DNA of 64,000 nucleotides from Rhabditophanes sp. KR3021 (lineage: Eukaryota > Nematoda > Chromadorea > Rhabditida > Alloionematidae), in the NCBI GenBank assembly GCA_963281155.1, contig CAUJLY010000002.1, positions 2,418,001 to 2,482,000 on the forward strand. Direction: 5' to 3'. The notes under the pieces were generated by a model. The model did no database searches. It had not been told where the DNA came from and was given only the letters and a program-made list of their open reading frames with translations. Shown here piece by piece: positions 35,998 through 47,200 of this stretch; positions within the stretch are counted from its first letter, which is position 1; each line of letters begins with the position of its first letter. The position numbers were made by a program, and so were the translations under genes.

Positions 35998-36399
35998 GCC
36001 ATAACAATTATTATCTCAACTGCTCTTCCACATTCAGGAGTTATTACTTCAGTCGTCTTCAGTGGAGATGGAAAGTACCTAGTAGTAGCAGATGCTGCTC
36101 GCAAAGTCGTACCTTACTTAGTATCAACCTTCGAATCTGCTTCCGACAAAGAATGGACTTTCCACACAGCTAGAGTCAATTGCGCTGCCTGGTCACCAAA
36201 CAACAGATTCATTGCTACCGGAGGCTTAAACACTAATATTATGATTTAGAACATGCAAAATACAGCAGAACATCCTTTAGTTATTAAGGGAGCTCATACG
36301 ATGTCTTCAATTAATGGAATTACTTGGATTAGTGCTGATACTTCGTTGTCAGTTGGACAGGATTCTGATGTCAAGCAGTGGAATGTTAAGATATTTTAA
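35998..36399 (+). pseudogene. unc-78: WDR1/UNC-78 terminal exon, broken copy
   Basis: A 133-codon frame follows an intact-looking acceptor (TTTCAACAG). It encodes the last WD repeats of actin-interacting protein 1: SGVITSVVFSGDGKYLVVAD, KEWTFHTARVNCAAWSPNNR, HPLVIKGAHTMSS and QDSDVKQWNVKIF, the same order as UNC-78/WDR1. A TAG at 36247-36249 replaces the Trp of the WN motif that closes a blade (the family reads V-W-N-M). No upstream exons of the gene are present, so this looks like a partial duplication that has since decayed. The functional gene, which promotes cofilin-driven actin disassembly, must lie elsewhere. Confidence 0.75.
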
Positions 36400-36599
36400 A
36401 TTGATATGTATTATTTATTAGTATGTAAATATTTAGTTCTTTTGACGATTAATAATATAAAATTTGTTTGTTGTTATGATTTCGCTTAAAAATCAAACTA
36501 AAATATGCGTTATATTAAAATTTTGTTTGCCCAAAAAGGAATATAAGGAAGAACATTTTCATGATTATTTTACGCTATCGGCAAATTGTAGCAAAAAGG

Positions 36600-37492
36600 A
36601 TGGATCCACTCCCAACTACCGTTCAAAAAACATGCGCTGTCTGCAGTAAGATCTCTTATTGCAATTCAAAAGCTAAAGATTACAAGAAAAATTGTGAGTC
36701 ATGTGTTGCATTTTTCTACAAAAATGCTAGGCCTGACAAGGTAAGAAATTTTTTTAAATTTATTCTATTCCAATTTAGACACCAAATTTGGAATGTAAGC
36801 CAACCACTTCAGGTTGCCAGCTATGCCGCTTCTTGGGATGCCTGAGAGAAGGAATGTCACACCGAAAATATGACATGAATGTTGAAGAATTCAAAAGAAA
36901 ATATTCGAGACACAAAGCGTGCAGCTATTTTCCGATTGCAGTGGAAGAACTCTCATACCCCTCCAATGTATCTGCCACTCACCCAATTTTGCCTAGCAAC
37001 ACGAATTACACCACTAACAACTACGACTCTAACGTTTATGGAACCATCATCCATGGTAGCAACATCTACGGTACTAACATTTATGCCACCAACATCTCGA
37101 CTCTCGTCGCTCCAGAAGATGTCGATCCGGGATATCTCACAACGGCCCCAAGTACCAAGATTGTGTTTAACGGGCCTTACGACTATCAAATCGTATATTA
37201 CATGAAAATTACGAACACGGCTGGAAGAAGAATCGGATGGACCATCAAAACCACCAACCTAGAAAAATTTGGTATTCATCCATCATATGGAGTGCTTGAC
37301 CCATATGAAGGTTGCGTTGTTGCTATATCTTGCAACGCCTTTGTCTTTGGACAACAAGACACCAATTACGAGCGCATCGTCATTGAATGGAAAAATACCT
37401 CAGATGGTGCCGCCAAGATCTTCAACAATGAATGGTTCTTTGGGAATGGACTTACACGTAGAAAGAACCTTCTAATTGAGTACAATCCATAA
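36600..37492 (+). CDS. Nuclear-receptor-like zinc finger fused to MSP domain
   Basis: Exons 36600-36740 and 36779-37492 (38 bp intron) encode 284 residues. Residues 10-75 resemble a nuclear-receptor DNA-binding domain: finger 1 CAVC...NCESC, P-box-like CESCVAFFYKNARPDK, then CQLCRFLGCLREGMS, the usual end of finger 2. One or two Cys of finger 2 seem missing, so that finger may not bind zinc normally. A Thr/Asn/Tyr-rich linker with NIYGTN-like repeats follows. Residues about 160-284 are a complete major sperm protein domain: TKIVFNGPYDYQIVYYMKIT, RRIGWTIKTTN, YGVLDPYEG, CNAFVFGQQDTN, RIVIEW, and the ending RRKNLLIEYNP. There is no ligand-binding domain. Both domains share one exon, so the fusion does not depend on intron prediction. 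An in-frame ATG at 36561 would add 13 residues; an acceptor (GTAG) just before 36600 favours the later start. Confidence 0.85.
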
Positions 37493-37949
37493 ATTTATAT
37501 CCGTAATATTCCAATAAAAGCTTTATTTTCAACTGTGTTTATTTTATTAGTAAAGATAAACGATTTTTCAACCGTTTGGAAGAAACTTTCTTTCACCCGT
37601 GTCCCTTTTTAATTCCTAAAGCGCGCCACTCCTGCCAAGTGGTAAGGCATTTCCCTTTCACGTTTGCATAATGCGTTGGCACAAATGATCTAGATGACAA
37701 TTCCAGGACAAATTAGATCAGTGTTATTGAGCCTTTTGCCTTTAATTATCTTCTTTGATACATTTTATTAAGCACTAATGTTTTAGGTTTATATCAGAAC
37801 CTACCATTGGTGGTCACTAAAGGAAAAATCCTAACCTTTTTAAATAAACTACATACATACTATTATAAATTGACGAGTAATTGTTTGAAAAGTATTAACG
37901 CATCAGTGAGTTGTAATTACACTTAATAATAATCTTCTTCACTAGCATT
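37493..37949. other. Intergenic region between convergent genes
   Basis: AATAAA near 37514 serves the MSP-fusion gene. There is a locally GC-richer patch at 37590-37680 (GCGCGCCACTCC...). No open frame or RNA gene is recognised in it. Confidence 0.5.
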
Positions 37950-38942
37950 TTAATAATTAAGTTCAAATTCAATTTGTGATTCTATATGACCATTATTTTC
38001 TATCATATCCATGCCATTTGAATAGTGTCCAAATATATAGCCATGACTATTACTTTCTATGGCGTTAAAACCTGCTAATCGTATTCTTTGATTAATGGCT
38101 CTAATTCCATGCATTCCAAACTCTGCAAAGACAGTAACTTTAATTGAGCCAAGTCTGTTGGCTGCAATGTGTTTAAATAACATCACAATAAAAGAATACA
38201 TTTCGTCCGTAGACATTGTATCCCCGCATCCAAACTCAATTGAATTAAAGTTATGATTACTGAGATAATTATCCCACACATCAATATCAATATTTCCTTC
38301 ACCCCCGTAACTCCAGTAGTCTAAGACTATATTATCTCGTAACTTTATAGATGTATCTTCTGCAAACAAGTTAAAAGAACCATATGCATCTCTTATTACT
38401 AATCGTTTTAGTGCTCCTGTCCAATTATTGCACAATAAATTAAAGTACTGGTATGGTTCCAGACCGTCGTGATTAAATACAATATTTATTTGTTTGTTTG
38501 TTTTTTTCAATACATCTACTATATCAAGTAAATTTTGTGAATGCGAAGTAAATTCAATGATTACTCCAGAATTATCAGTTAACTCAACCTTTCTCATATT
38601 AGCCAAAAAATCCTCCTTTGAACGAATCTAAAATAAATAAATTAAAGAAATAAATTAAAATAGACTTACTTTCCTATATGCATTACATTCCGCATCGTTG
38701 TGTAATTGGAAGCAAAAAGAAGCAAATATAGTCTCTTCAGAAACGTGATCTTTTTTGTCATTTTCCTCAAAAAGCCTAATGCAGAACAAACGGTATATTT
38801 TATGTTTCATTCTAGTCTCATTGCTAATGGCGACATTACGGATGTGTTTGCATGAAAGTTCGATAGCTTCTCTATCTTCGTAATGGGCAGCAGCAAGTAT
38901 TTTAGCAAGCATTTCATTAGGAAGAATATTTTTGCTACTCAT
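37950..38942 (-). CDS. F-box protein, lineage-specific
   Basis: Exons 38942-38670 and 38627-37950 (42 bp intron) give 316 residues. The N-terminus (ILPNEMLAKILAAAHYEDRE...ELSCKHIRNVAIS) is a short F-box, which binds SKP1 in an SCF ubiquitin ligase. The second exon is mixed alpha/beta with no named domain, though FNSIEFGCGDTMSTDEMYSF and LGSIKVTVFAEFG hint at LRR- or FTH-like folds used for target binding in large nematode F-box families. The start is the first ATG, seven codons before the F-box Leu-Pro. The substrate cannot be guessed. Confidence 0.6.
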
Positions 38943-39559
38943 TTTAGGATCTAAATAACCTTAGATAAAGTGGTTTAGAAGAAATAAGTGAAAACTGATC
39001 TGTTCTTACAATATCTTGCTATTTATACTCGCTGATTTAATCTACAGATGGATTAAATTGATTGCAGTTTTGCTTGAAACTAATCATTTAGATTAAACTT
39101 AACTACAAGCGTTTAAAGTTAAAAAAAGTTAAAAGTTACGTTCATCGTATCCAACCCATGGAATGGCGTGACCTATAGTCTAGTGACTGTGGCGAAACTC
39201 ATAAATAGACATGTTACAGACTCGACCAAAGCAGACCAAGAAAATAGATTAGACGGTCTGGTCCGTCTGTTTTGGGCAAAATATGCTTTGCAACGATGTA
39301 AATAGAAACATCTTCAAACAAGTATTTTTTCAAATTAGGCTCAATGGCCAATCAAGCTCAAGTTATTTTGGCTCAATAGGACATTAGGTATTTATATAAA
39401 TGATTGGTCCGAGTTAACAGAAAACAGGAAAGAATATTAAAGTTAAAATATAGAACACATCTAATTTTGCTCATACTTTTTTGCATTTGATCACTTTTAA
39501 GTTTGATATGATGTGCATTTAAAGGTAGTATAATATAAACTAAATATGAGGAACAAAAG

Positions 39560-39610
39560 AGATCCTCATAGGACTCTAGTCACTTAACCACTCCGCTACT
39601 GCTCGGTCAT
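39560..39610 (-). other. tRNA-like A-box remnant
   Basis: On the minus strand 39598-39588 reads TAGCGGAGTGG, a perfect fit to the pol III A-box TRGCNNAGTGG, inside a leader like that of tRNA-Ser/Leu (GCAGTAGCGGAGTGGTTAAG). No B-box or T-arm follows, so it is not a working tRNA. It may be the stub of a tRNA-derived SINE. Confidence 0.35.
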
Positions 39611-40739
39611 GTTTTCTCAGATGACGAAGATTTTTCAGATGGATCATCCCAGTGCAGTATTGACTAACTTAAACCTTTTTATTTTAATTATACTCATTTA
39701 ATAAACATTTTTTCATGTATTTTCACTATTTTTTGGGGTATCTGGTAAGATTTTTATGACGTTTATGTGCCCACTTTATCACACTATAATTAAAAATTTA
39801 TTTCAAAGATACGAAAATGCGTCAGTGCAATTTTTCTAAATTGCCAAGTAATAAACAATGATTGTACAATTAAAACGATAATAAATTTTTTGTAATATGT
39901 TTAAAAGTGTCAAAATAAGTTTACATTAATCAACGCTCTTATGTAGAAAATTAGAATCTCATTTGGTTAGGGATAGGCCGCTTGCAAGGCAATCATAAAA
40001 AAGAAGTCTCGAAAAGGTGTATTCCTATTCTGGTAGTAATAAATTTAATAGTAGGAAATGAATCTCCAATGTAGCAAATCAAATTAGCGTTATTTAGTTA
40101 AGAAATTATTCAAATCAAATAAAAAACATATTTATGAACTTTGATTATTGTATTGAGACCTAACCGGTTCAAAGTACGAGCAATCTTTTTGATGCCGTTC
40201 CTGTAATTCACATATCTTTTTGTTAAGTAAACACAACAGAGAGATTATTTCGATTTGAAAGCCTCGAAAGTGTTATTTGACGACATGTCTTTTGATAGTA
40301 GCCGGCTTGCTTTATGAATTTGGAATGGTCGTATGTCTCATTGAGCGCCTCAGTTTATGCGAACACAAAAAGGTAGATGGTGTTCGGCGTGATCATCGCA
40401 TGCTACAAATTAAAGTACATTCCATCTTTTAGTTAATCTCTTAATAACTACAATTTTCTAGGCATCAGGCACAATTAAAGTTGATTCACCAGTCAAATAA
40501 TGATGCAAAGAAGTGTATGTACATGCCCAAATCAACATGTCGTCTCTCTTTACCCTTTCACATTTAAAAAAAGACTTTCGATCATTTTCGTTCATGTGTA
40601 AAAGCATTGATTTACTTTGCCACATTTTTATTGTTTGGTTGCATTTAATCTCATAATCTAAACTTTGCTTTACAAAAAATTACTCTTTTATTTAAATACT
40701 GTCCTTCTGATTTTAAAGAAACTGATTAACAAATAATTT

Positions 40740-41095
40740 TTACACTTTTTTATTTGTTATTTCCTTCTTTAAATAGATAATTAAAAACTTAATCTATTCT
40801 TATTTATTAATCAGTTGTCTAATCCCCTTTAATAAAGCATTTATCCAATTTCACCTATCTTAATATAATAAGAATTTATCTACCCTCTTCTAATAAGACA
40901 TATGATTCACTAAGATACATTTTACAATCTTAATTTAATAAAAAACGTCTTTATTTTTGTCCATTTCGATTTAGTAAAACGTTTTTATCAATTTTTATTA
41001 TTGAGAAGCATTGTTAATAATCTTAATTTAGTAAAACATTTTTATCAATTTTGATTCATTTAACAAAACACTGATTTAATAAAATTTTGTGTATA
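40740..41095. repeat. Degenerate TTAGTAAAACRTTTTTATCAATTT repeats
   Basis: Four to six diverged copies of an AT-rich unit of about 40-60 bp. The clearest are near 40970 (TTTAGTAAAACGTTTTTATC) and 41027 (TTTAGTAAAACATTTTTATC). Flanking text (ATCTTAATTTA) recurs near 40929 and 41020. Confidence 0.55.
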
Positions 41096-41414
41096 ATGGA
41101 TCAATCAATTTTTTCCAAAAAAGGGTGGTGGCCTTTTGCCCTATCGCAGACCTACAAGGGCCTCAACAACACCCCTACCAACTATACGTACATTTTGTCA
41201 TTTCCCTTTTTTTAGGTAGGGGGTGCTGATCAAGTAGGCGCGCACTCTACCCCATCATACTACTGCATAATCATCATATGTCCAATGGCATCCTGACCTC
41301 TTATACTTTTAGCCATGCCGATTTTATACATAGGCACTATTTATTGTTGTAATTATATGCCCATACCATCATCTCCCCTTTTTTGTTGTAGATCGACCTT
41401 TATTTAGATTGTAT

Positions 41415-41426
41415 ATGCATATGCAT
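41415..41426. promoter_or_regulatory. ATGCATATGCAT palindrome upstream of AP-2 gene
   Basis: Perfect 12 bp palindrome made of two overlapping octamer-like halves, 349 bp before the AP-2 start codon, inside the less AT-rich upstream block. It resembles POU-domain binding sites, but function is only inferred. Confidence 0.3.
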
Positions 41427-41774
41427 TAGTTAGTAGTAGGGTCGGGTGTAGTTTTTGTTTGTTCCCAGTAGTTAGTCAATTTATCTATCTACCTTTTTTT
41501 AAATGTGTTTGTTGATGTGCTGATGGTCTTCAAGTAACAAGGCATCGACGCTAGTTCATCCATTGCCTGAGCTAAACTAAGTTCTGTAGCGATCGCCTGT
41601 GTACATGCACCGTTTTGTGGTATGTAAATGATTACCACCACTCTAGCAACTGCCTCTTACTCTTTTGCCTGAATTTATTTTGCTCATTTCATTAAATTTA
41701 ACTATTATTCGCTCTTTTATTCAATTTTTCGCTTTATATCGCTTTTGTATTAATGGTTTAGACTTCTTTAGACA

Positions 41775-43049
41775 ATGCCTATTGGCGATCTTAGCAACAC
41801 GCGTCCAAGCGACAATGGAATCGTCATCAAAGCTGAGCCTGAAGGAAATGATTTGCTAATGAATTTACTTTTTCAATACTTGTCCTCTCAACAGAACAAC
41901 ATCAGTGGCTTGGATCAGGGTTTATTTTCACGTTCTATTGAAGCCCAATCTGCAAATACGACCGTAAATAATACTCCTGCTGACAATCCCCTAGGACACG
42001 CTCTTACACAATTACTTACACCCTCCAGGCAAGGCAACGCCAATTTTTTAGCAACTGGAAACACAGCTGGTGGCAGCTTGCCTCGTGAACCTGAAAAAGC
42101 CTCTCACAAAAGACCGGCTGCTATTCAAGACATGCTTTCCCCAAAAAGAGCCAAAAAATGCAAGAAAAACAATGAAAATGTGAATGTAGCCTTGGCCGTC
42201 GTCAAAACTGAAGCCTCGGACACTGAAACAAATTCAAGTGGAGATGCAAACGAAATAAATTGGTTGAATCCAGCCGGATCACCACCCTTTAACTTCTCCG
42301 CTATCTTCAACGGGTCCCAACTTCTAAATACAGAAAACTCTTCTGCCGCATCACCTTCTGTTGTTACAAATGGAGTTATTGAGAGAAATGTTGACGTTCC
42401 TATAGGCCAGCTTTTCGGGTTAGTTCCGGGAAGACTGTCTCTGCTATCAAATGTTTCTAAACACAGGGTTTGTGTAGCTGAAATTAAACGGAGAATCATT
42501 GGACCTGAGAGTTTCAATTTTTCTTTGCTAGGAGCATTGCTAAGACGAGCTAAGATGCCCGAAAAGTCGCTTGAATTGGTCAGAGAATTGGCTGAGGTAG
42601 GAATCACGATCAGCAGAGGAAGAAGACGAATCAGTAATGTGACTCTCATGTCTGCCCTCACTGAAACTGAGTCTGTTGGCCTTGCAGGAGACTTCCGAAC
42701 TGTCACCAGGAGAGAATTCCCTATCAATGCCATTGCTGAAGACGCTGCTCGTAATTCAATGCAAGGATCAAAATCATCTGCCGAATTAGCTGCCAAAGCC
42801 GCTGCTAAATGCATCAAATTGAGAAATGCCCTTGAAATAATCCAAGAATACAACGAATACTTGTTAGCTGATCGGTCGCCTATCCTCGACCAAGCACCTC
42901 CTGCCGTCCTGGCCTCTCATCTTCAAGAGCCACTATCACACTTTTCCTGCCTCACCCATGGTTTTGGAGTGTCTGCCTTGATGGTTGGTGCCGAAACAGC
43001 CACCTCCTTCATAAACGCCCAACTTGACCATCTTAGTAAAACGGAGTAA
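41775..43049 (+). CDS. aptf: AP-2 family transcription factor
   Basis: Single exon of 424 residues; the ATG follows a TTCTTTAG acceptor by three bases. AP-2 factors bind GCC-type palindromes as dimers and act in ectoderm and neuron fate (APTF in worms). The DNA-binding/helix-span-helix domain covers about residues 205-420: VPGRLSLLSNVSKHRVCVAEIKRR, GPESFNFSLLGALLRRAKMPEK, VGITISRGRRRISNVTLMSAL, LAGDFRTVTRREFP, LLADRSPI and LTHGFGVSAL, all in family order. The N-terminal half is disordered. It carries two SUMO-type motifs (VIKAE near residue 18 and VVKTE near 136) and a basic cluster PKRAKKCKK that could serve nuclear import. Which nematode paralogue it is I cannot tell. Confidence 0.93.
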   Translation: MPIGDLSNTRPSDNGIVIKAEPEGNDLLMNLLFQYLSSQQNNISGLDQGLFSRSIEAQSANTTVNNTPADNPLGHALTQLLTPSRQGNANFLATGNTAGGSLPREPEKASHKRPAAIQDMLSPKRAKKCKKNNENVNVALAVVKTEASDTETNSSGDANEINWLNPAGSPPFNFSAIFNGSQLLNTENSSAASPSVVTNGVIERNVDVPIGQLFGLVPGRLSLLSNVSKHRVCVAEIKRRIIGPESFNFSLLGALLRRAKMPEKSLELVRELAEVGITISRGRRRISNVTLMSALTETESVGLAGDFRTVTRREFPINAIAEDAARNSMQGSKSSAELAAKAAAKCIKLRNALEIIQEYNEYLLADRSPILDQAPPAVLASHLQEPLSHFSCLTHGFGVSALMVGAETATSFINAQLDHLSKTE

Positions 43050-44211
43050 TAATATAATAATTTAACTATCTTTAACCTAATAAGAACCACTCTCAATATA
43101 TGTTATATGTCTCTTTTTCACTTTTATTTTTTGTCCACGCAATAATTGAAACTATGATGGCAATCATTTTGGATCCATATTTAATCTACTTTAAATCCGT
43201 CTTCCATCTATTTTGAATCCATTTTGTTGATCTTTTTGTCTTGTGGAGCCATATTTGAAACGATTGTTGTAATTATTATACTTTGCCTTGTGTTTGCAAT
43301 ACGTATTTAATCATCTAATAAAGTTAACTTGTATCTACTAACGTCATTTTGTATCTACTAACGTTGTTCTGTATCTAGTACCGTTATTTTGTATCTATTT
43401 ATGGTCAATTTTATAAAAAACAAAAATAGTTCGTTGCAAGAAAGTCGATGACATTCTCCTCATCAACGGGGTTGCGAATGCACTTTGTTCCAAAGTAAAC
43501 AAATAGCTTGGAAAAAATCTTTCATAAAATATCGTTTAACTTTACATTTCCTTAAATCATATCATTGAGTGGGTTCGCTTTGTGTGTATTATTTACTTGC
43601 TGAGTCAGTGTATTTTTATATGATATGGTTGTTTTTATCGCAAATGGTATTATTTTGCAGTTTTGTAATCAACTACAACATATCTATTGAATTTGTCGTT
43701 GATGGCAAAAGACAACAATAGTAATTTAAGACACATTTCATAATTTGTTTTTTGAATGGGATGTCACTGTTCCAAAATGTCGTGCTAGACGTCTCCGGCT
43801 TTTATGCGATCATTTTCGTGTCCACCATGTCCGATCATTCTATGGTGGATGTCCACTCTCTTTGTCTGAATCTATATTTGGTCAAATAACTTGTTTATTT
43901 GCACCATATGTAGCTTTAGCCCACACCCTAACTGTTTTTAACTTCCATGCTCACTTCTCATTCAATAGATGTGGTGCTTTTGGTGGTGTGGTAGATTATA
44001 CTAACTTAGGTACTAAGATTGGTGCCGACAATGATTTTAGGCACTGATTAGCTCGAGCCTAAGTACAACCAATAAAACCCCTCTAAACTAGTAATTTTAC
44101 TTGATTTTGATGTTTTTATGCGCTTTTTGCAATCATTCGTGACTCATCATCCTGTACCACATATAACTGGTCTCCTCAATTAATATAATCGATTTTTGGT
44201 TTGTTTCAGAT
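43050..44211. other. Intergenic region upstream of CNOT1
   Basis: Contains the 20 bp repeat at 43331-43410 and a locally GC-richer stretch at 43760-44045. A 100-codon frame in the latter starts at TTG and has no recognisable domain, so it is not called. Probably the 3' flank of the AP-2 gene and the CNOT1 promoter. Confidence 0.5.
43331..43410. repeat. 20 bp tandem repeat, four copies
   Basis: GTATCTACTAACGTYATTTT-type units begin at 43331, 43351, 43371 and 43391, an exact 20 bp period. The first three are near-identical and the fourth is diverged. Confidence 0.85.
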
Positions 44212-47200
44212 ATGGCAGCGAGCTTACATTTTGACAACCCAGATAACTGGAAGCGCACTAATACTGTAGAAGATTGCAGAGAATTTATTGAGTCCCAAGA
44301 AAATCATCTAAATTACCTGACCGAGCACAATGTTCTGGCTATTGTCAAGGCTCTTCTGACATCCCCTCCTGGCATGAGTACTCACGGTAAGTAAGACATA
44401 CAACCATAAACTGATCAAATTCATAACTATATCATTAAAAACGAATAACCTACTCTAAGTACTTAAAACTTCATAATTAATAGTTAGAGAGAGTCTTTAA
44501 ATAGTTATATATGTTAGTTAAGTACTAATTTTTTATATTTTTAGAATATCATCCTCGCCTTGTTGAATTTCATGCTGACAACTTTGCCAGGGCCATTAGA
44601 CAAATCAAACCTGCCTTCGACCTGGAGCGTTATATCGGTTGTTGTGACACACAAGACTTCAAGATCATGGATAGACTCCAACTTATTCCGTTTGTCCAGT
44701 TTCTGAAAGCCTCTCACCCAGACAACTCCACATTCCCAGTCCATCTTTTTCTTCAACCCTGGAACAACAAGCCCAACCAGTTGTCATTTCTAGGTAATAT
44801 AATTTATAATTCGGATGTTTTTAATTTTGGTGACTATCCGCACACGCCTCTTAACTTGACCCTTCTCAAAAATCAACCAGACGACAATAAGGAACTTCAA
44901 AATTGGAGGTGCAAGGAGCTTTTTGAAACCTTGTTGAAGTTCGTCGATTATCAGGAATTCACCAGAATCGTATACCAAATGTTCCAAAGAGCAGCCGTCC
45001 ATACAGCCATTACCGATGTCCTGGTACTGGGAATGACTCAGATCGTGGTCTCAGATATGTGGACTCCTAATGTAGACAACTTGTTGAAGGCATTGTTGCA
45101 AACTTTGCTCATGGGTAGTGGCAATTCGTCTATTGTAATTAATGCCGTCTGGAACTGGCCTGGCTGGGAGCCACACTGGAAGAAGAACCCCAAGGAAGTT
45201 GTATTTACTGTTTTTTCAGAAGTTTACAACTCTGCCCCTGAAGACCAAGCCAAGCTTACCAAGATCTTGGAGGTTGCTCACGAACTTAAACCAAATGGTC
45301 TCTCGGAGTTGTTTTCATCACATGTCTCATGGCCATTCCTCATCGATTTGTCCTTTTTGGCCTCCCGCAGAGACTTTCTCAAGCTTGACAAATGGCTAAC
45401 TGACAAAATCGATGAGTCGGGAGATATCTTCCTCAAACAATTGACCACCCTCATTCAGAAGAAAATGAAACAGGCCGCCTTTAATCCTAATACCTCCCCT
45501 GGTCTACCCCAAGAAACCATCACCACCGTGTTGACTGTCCTCAATCAGAAGAAAACAGAGAGTCAGAGCATTTTCGCTACCCTCAATGAATTAACCATCA
45601 TCTGCTCCGACAAAGGACACTCTAGACCTAGTCATTTCGGAACCCCCCCTGTCAATGAAAACTTTTATCCCGGAGGTTCTCATCTTTCTCACATGATGGG
45701 TACTCACCAAAGTCAACAACATGCCAATCTTATCAGGGAGCATCTCCACAACCCAAATATAGGATTGCCTGTCCTCAACGCAAGACCTTCCTCCCTCAAT
45801 TTGACTGGACATGGGGAAAATTTGGAGACCATCACAGGAAACGAGGACCTCATTAGTCACCAATTCGACAAGGCCATCCAAGATGAAGCTAATGTCTACT
45901 TCCAAACAATCTACTCTAGCCACGGTGTTACTGGAGTTCACGAATTCATGATCAAACTGAAGCGATGTAAGACTAGCAACAATTTGCGTGACAAAGAAAT
46001 TTTGTTCTGTGTTATCAAGTCTCTGTTTGATGAGTTTCAATACTTCAAAGATTATCCATCCCGTGAACTCAAAGTAACAGCCGAAGTCTATGGGCTTTTG
46101 ATCAAAGAAGGAATTTTGGTTGGGCAGCATTTGGGTTATGCGTTGAGCAAGATTTTGGAGTCTCTCAACGAGAAAGGAACCAATTTGAATGTGTTTGGGG
46201 CTCATGCCATTGAAATGTTCATTGACACCTTGGAGAACTATCCTCTCTTCTGCAAGAACTTAGTTACCTTGCCAGGCTTCCAAACAATCGAACAACCCGG
46301 CCTACGTGAAGCAGTCCAAAACGCTTTCAGAGCCTGCCAAGCCAGAGGAATTGTGGGAACTCCAATCGCTCCCAAATCCACCTCTAAAATAGTGGATCCC
46401 AAGGCAGCTGTTAGAGCAAACGCGGGCAGCAGTCTGTCAAATGTCACAAACGTCGACATCCTAATCTCCGCCACTGAAAAAGAAACCGTCCAGTGCAAAG
46501 ACCCACCCGAACAAGTCGTTGATGAAGTTGGCTTTTTGATAAATAACCTCTCTATCTCAAATATTCCTGCCAAGGTTTTAGACTTCCGCGAGCTCATCAA
46601 CAAATACGGAAATGACTTTTTGTTCTGGTTTGCTCGGTACATCACCATCAAGAGAGTTAGCATTGAGTCCAATTTTCAAAACTTATACAATACCTTCCTC
46701 ATCGAACTGAATAACGATGTTTTGGATGAAATGATTAAGAAAGAGACTTACAGAAGTATCACCGTCCTCCTTAGACTCGAAAATAAGGTGACCGCTTCAG
46801 CCTACTCCGACAGACAATTGCTTAAGAATATGGGCAATTGGTTGGGTATGATTACCATTGCCCGTGAAAAACCAATCTGTTCTTGCGACCTGGACTTGAA
46901 GAGTCTTTTGCTGGAAGCTTATTGCAAAGGACCGGATGAGTTGATGTATGTGGTTCCTTTCATAGCCAAGATCATTAGTTCCTGCACCAAAAGCACCATC
47001 TTCGATGCCAAATGCGCCTGGATTAATTCTATACTGGCGGTGCTAGCTGAACTGTACCATCGAGATGGAATGAAACTGAATTTGACTTTTGAAATCGAGG
47101 TTCTATTCAAGGCCCTGCAAGTTGAAATCAGTCAATTGGAAGTTTCAAATGTGTTGAAGCATGCCGAGGCCATCAGTGCACTCAATCCTCAAATGGGTGC

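Larger units (their letters stand above)
38943..41774. other. Gene-poor 2.8 kb region, AP-2 upstream flank
   Basis: No coding exon is supported on either strand. A tRNA A-box-like string lies near 39.6 kb, degenerate repeats at 40.8-41.1 kb, and a less AT-rich block at 41.11-41.65 kb just upstream of the AP-2 gene that may be regulatory. The size of the gap in a gene-dense window suggests control DNA for the AP-2 gene or simple decay. Confidence 0.5.

Noticed and set aside
40150..40220. Possible tRNA B-box (GGTTCAAAGTAC)
   Set aside because: No T-arm pairing and no A-box at the right distance.
43745..44047. 100-codon plus-strand frame in a GC-richer patch
   Set aside because: It starts at TTG, has no domain and does not splice in phase to the CNOT1 start. 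Left as intergenic.
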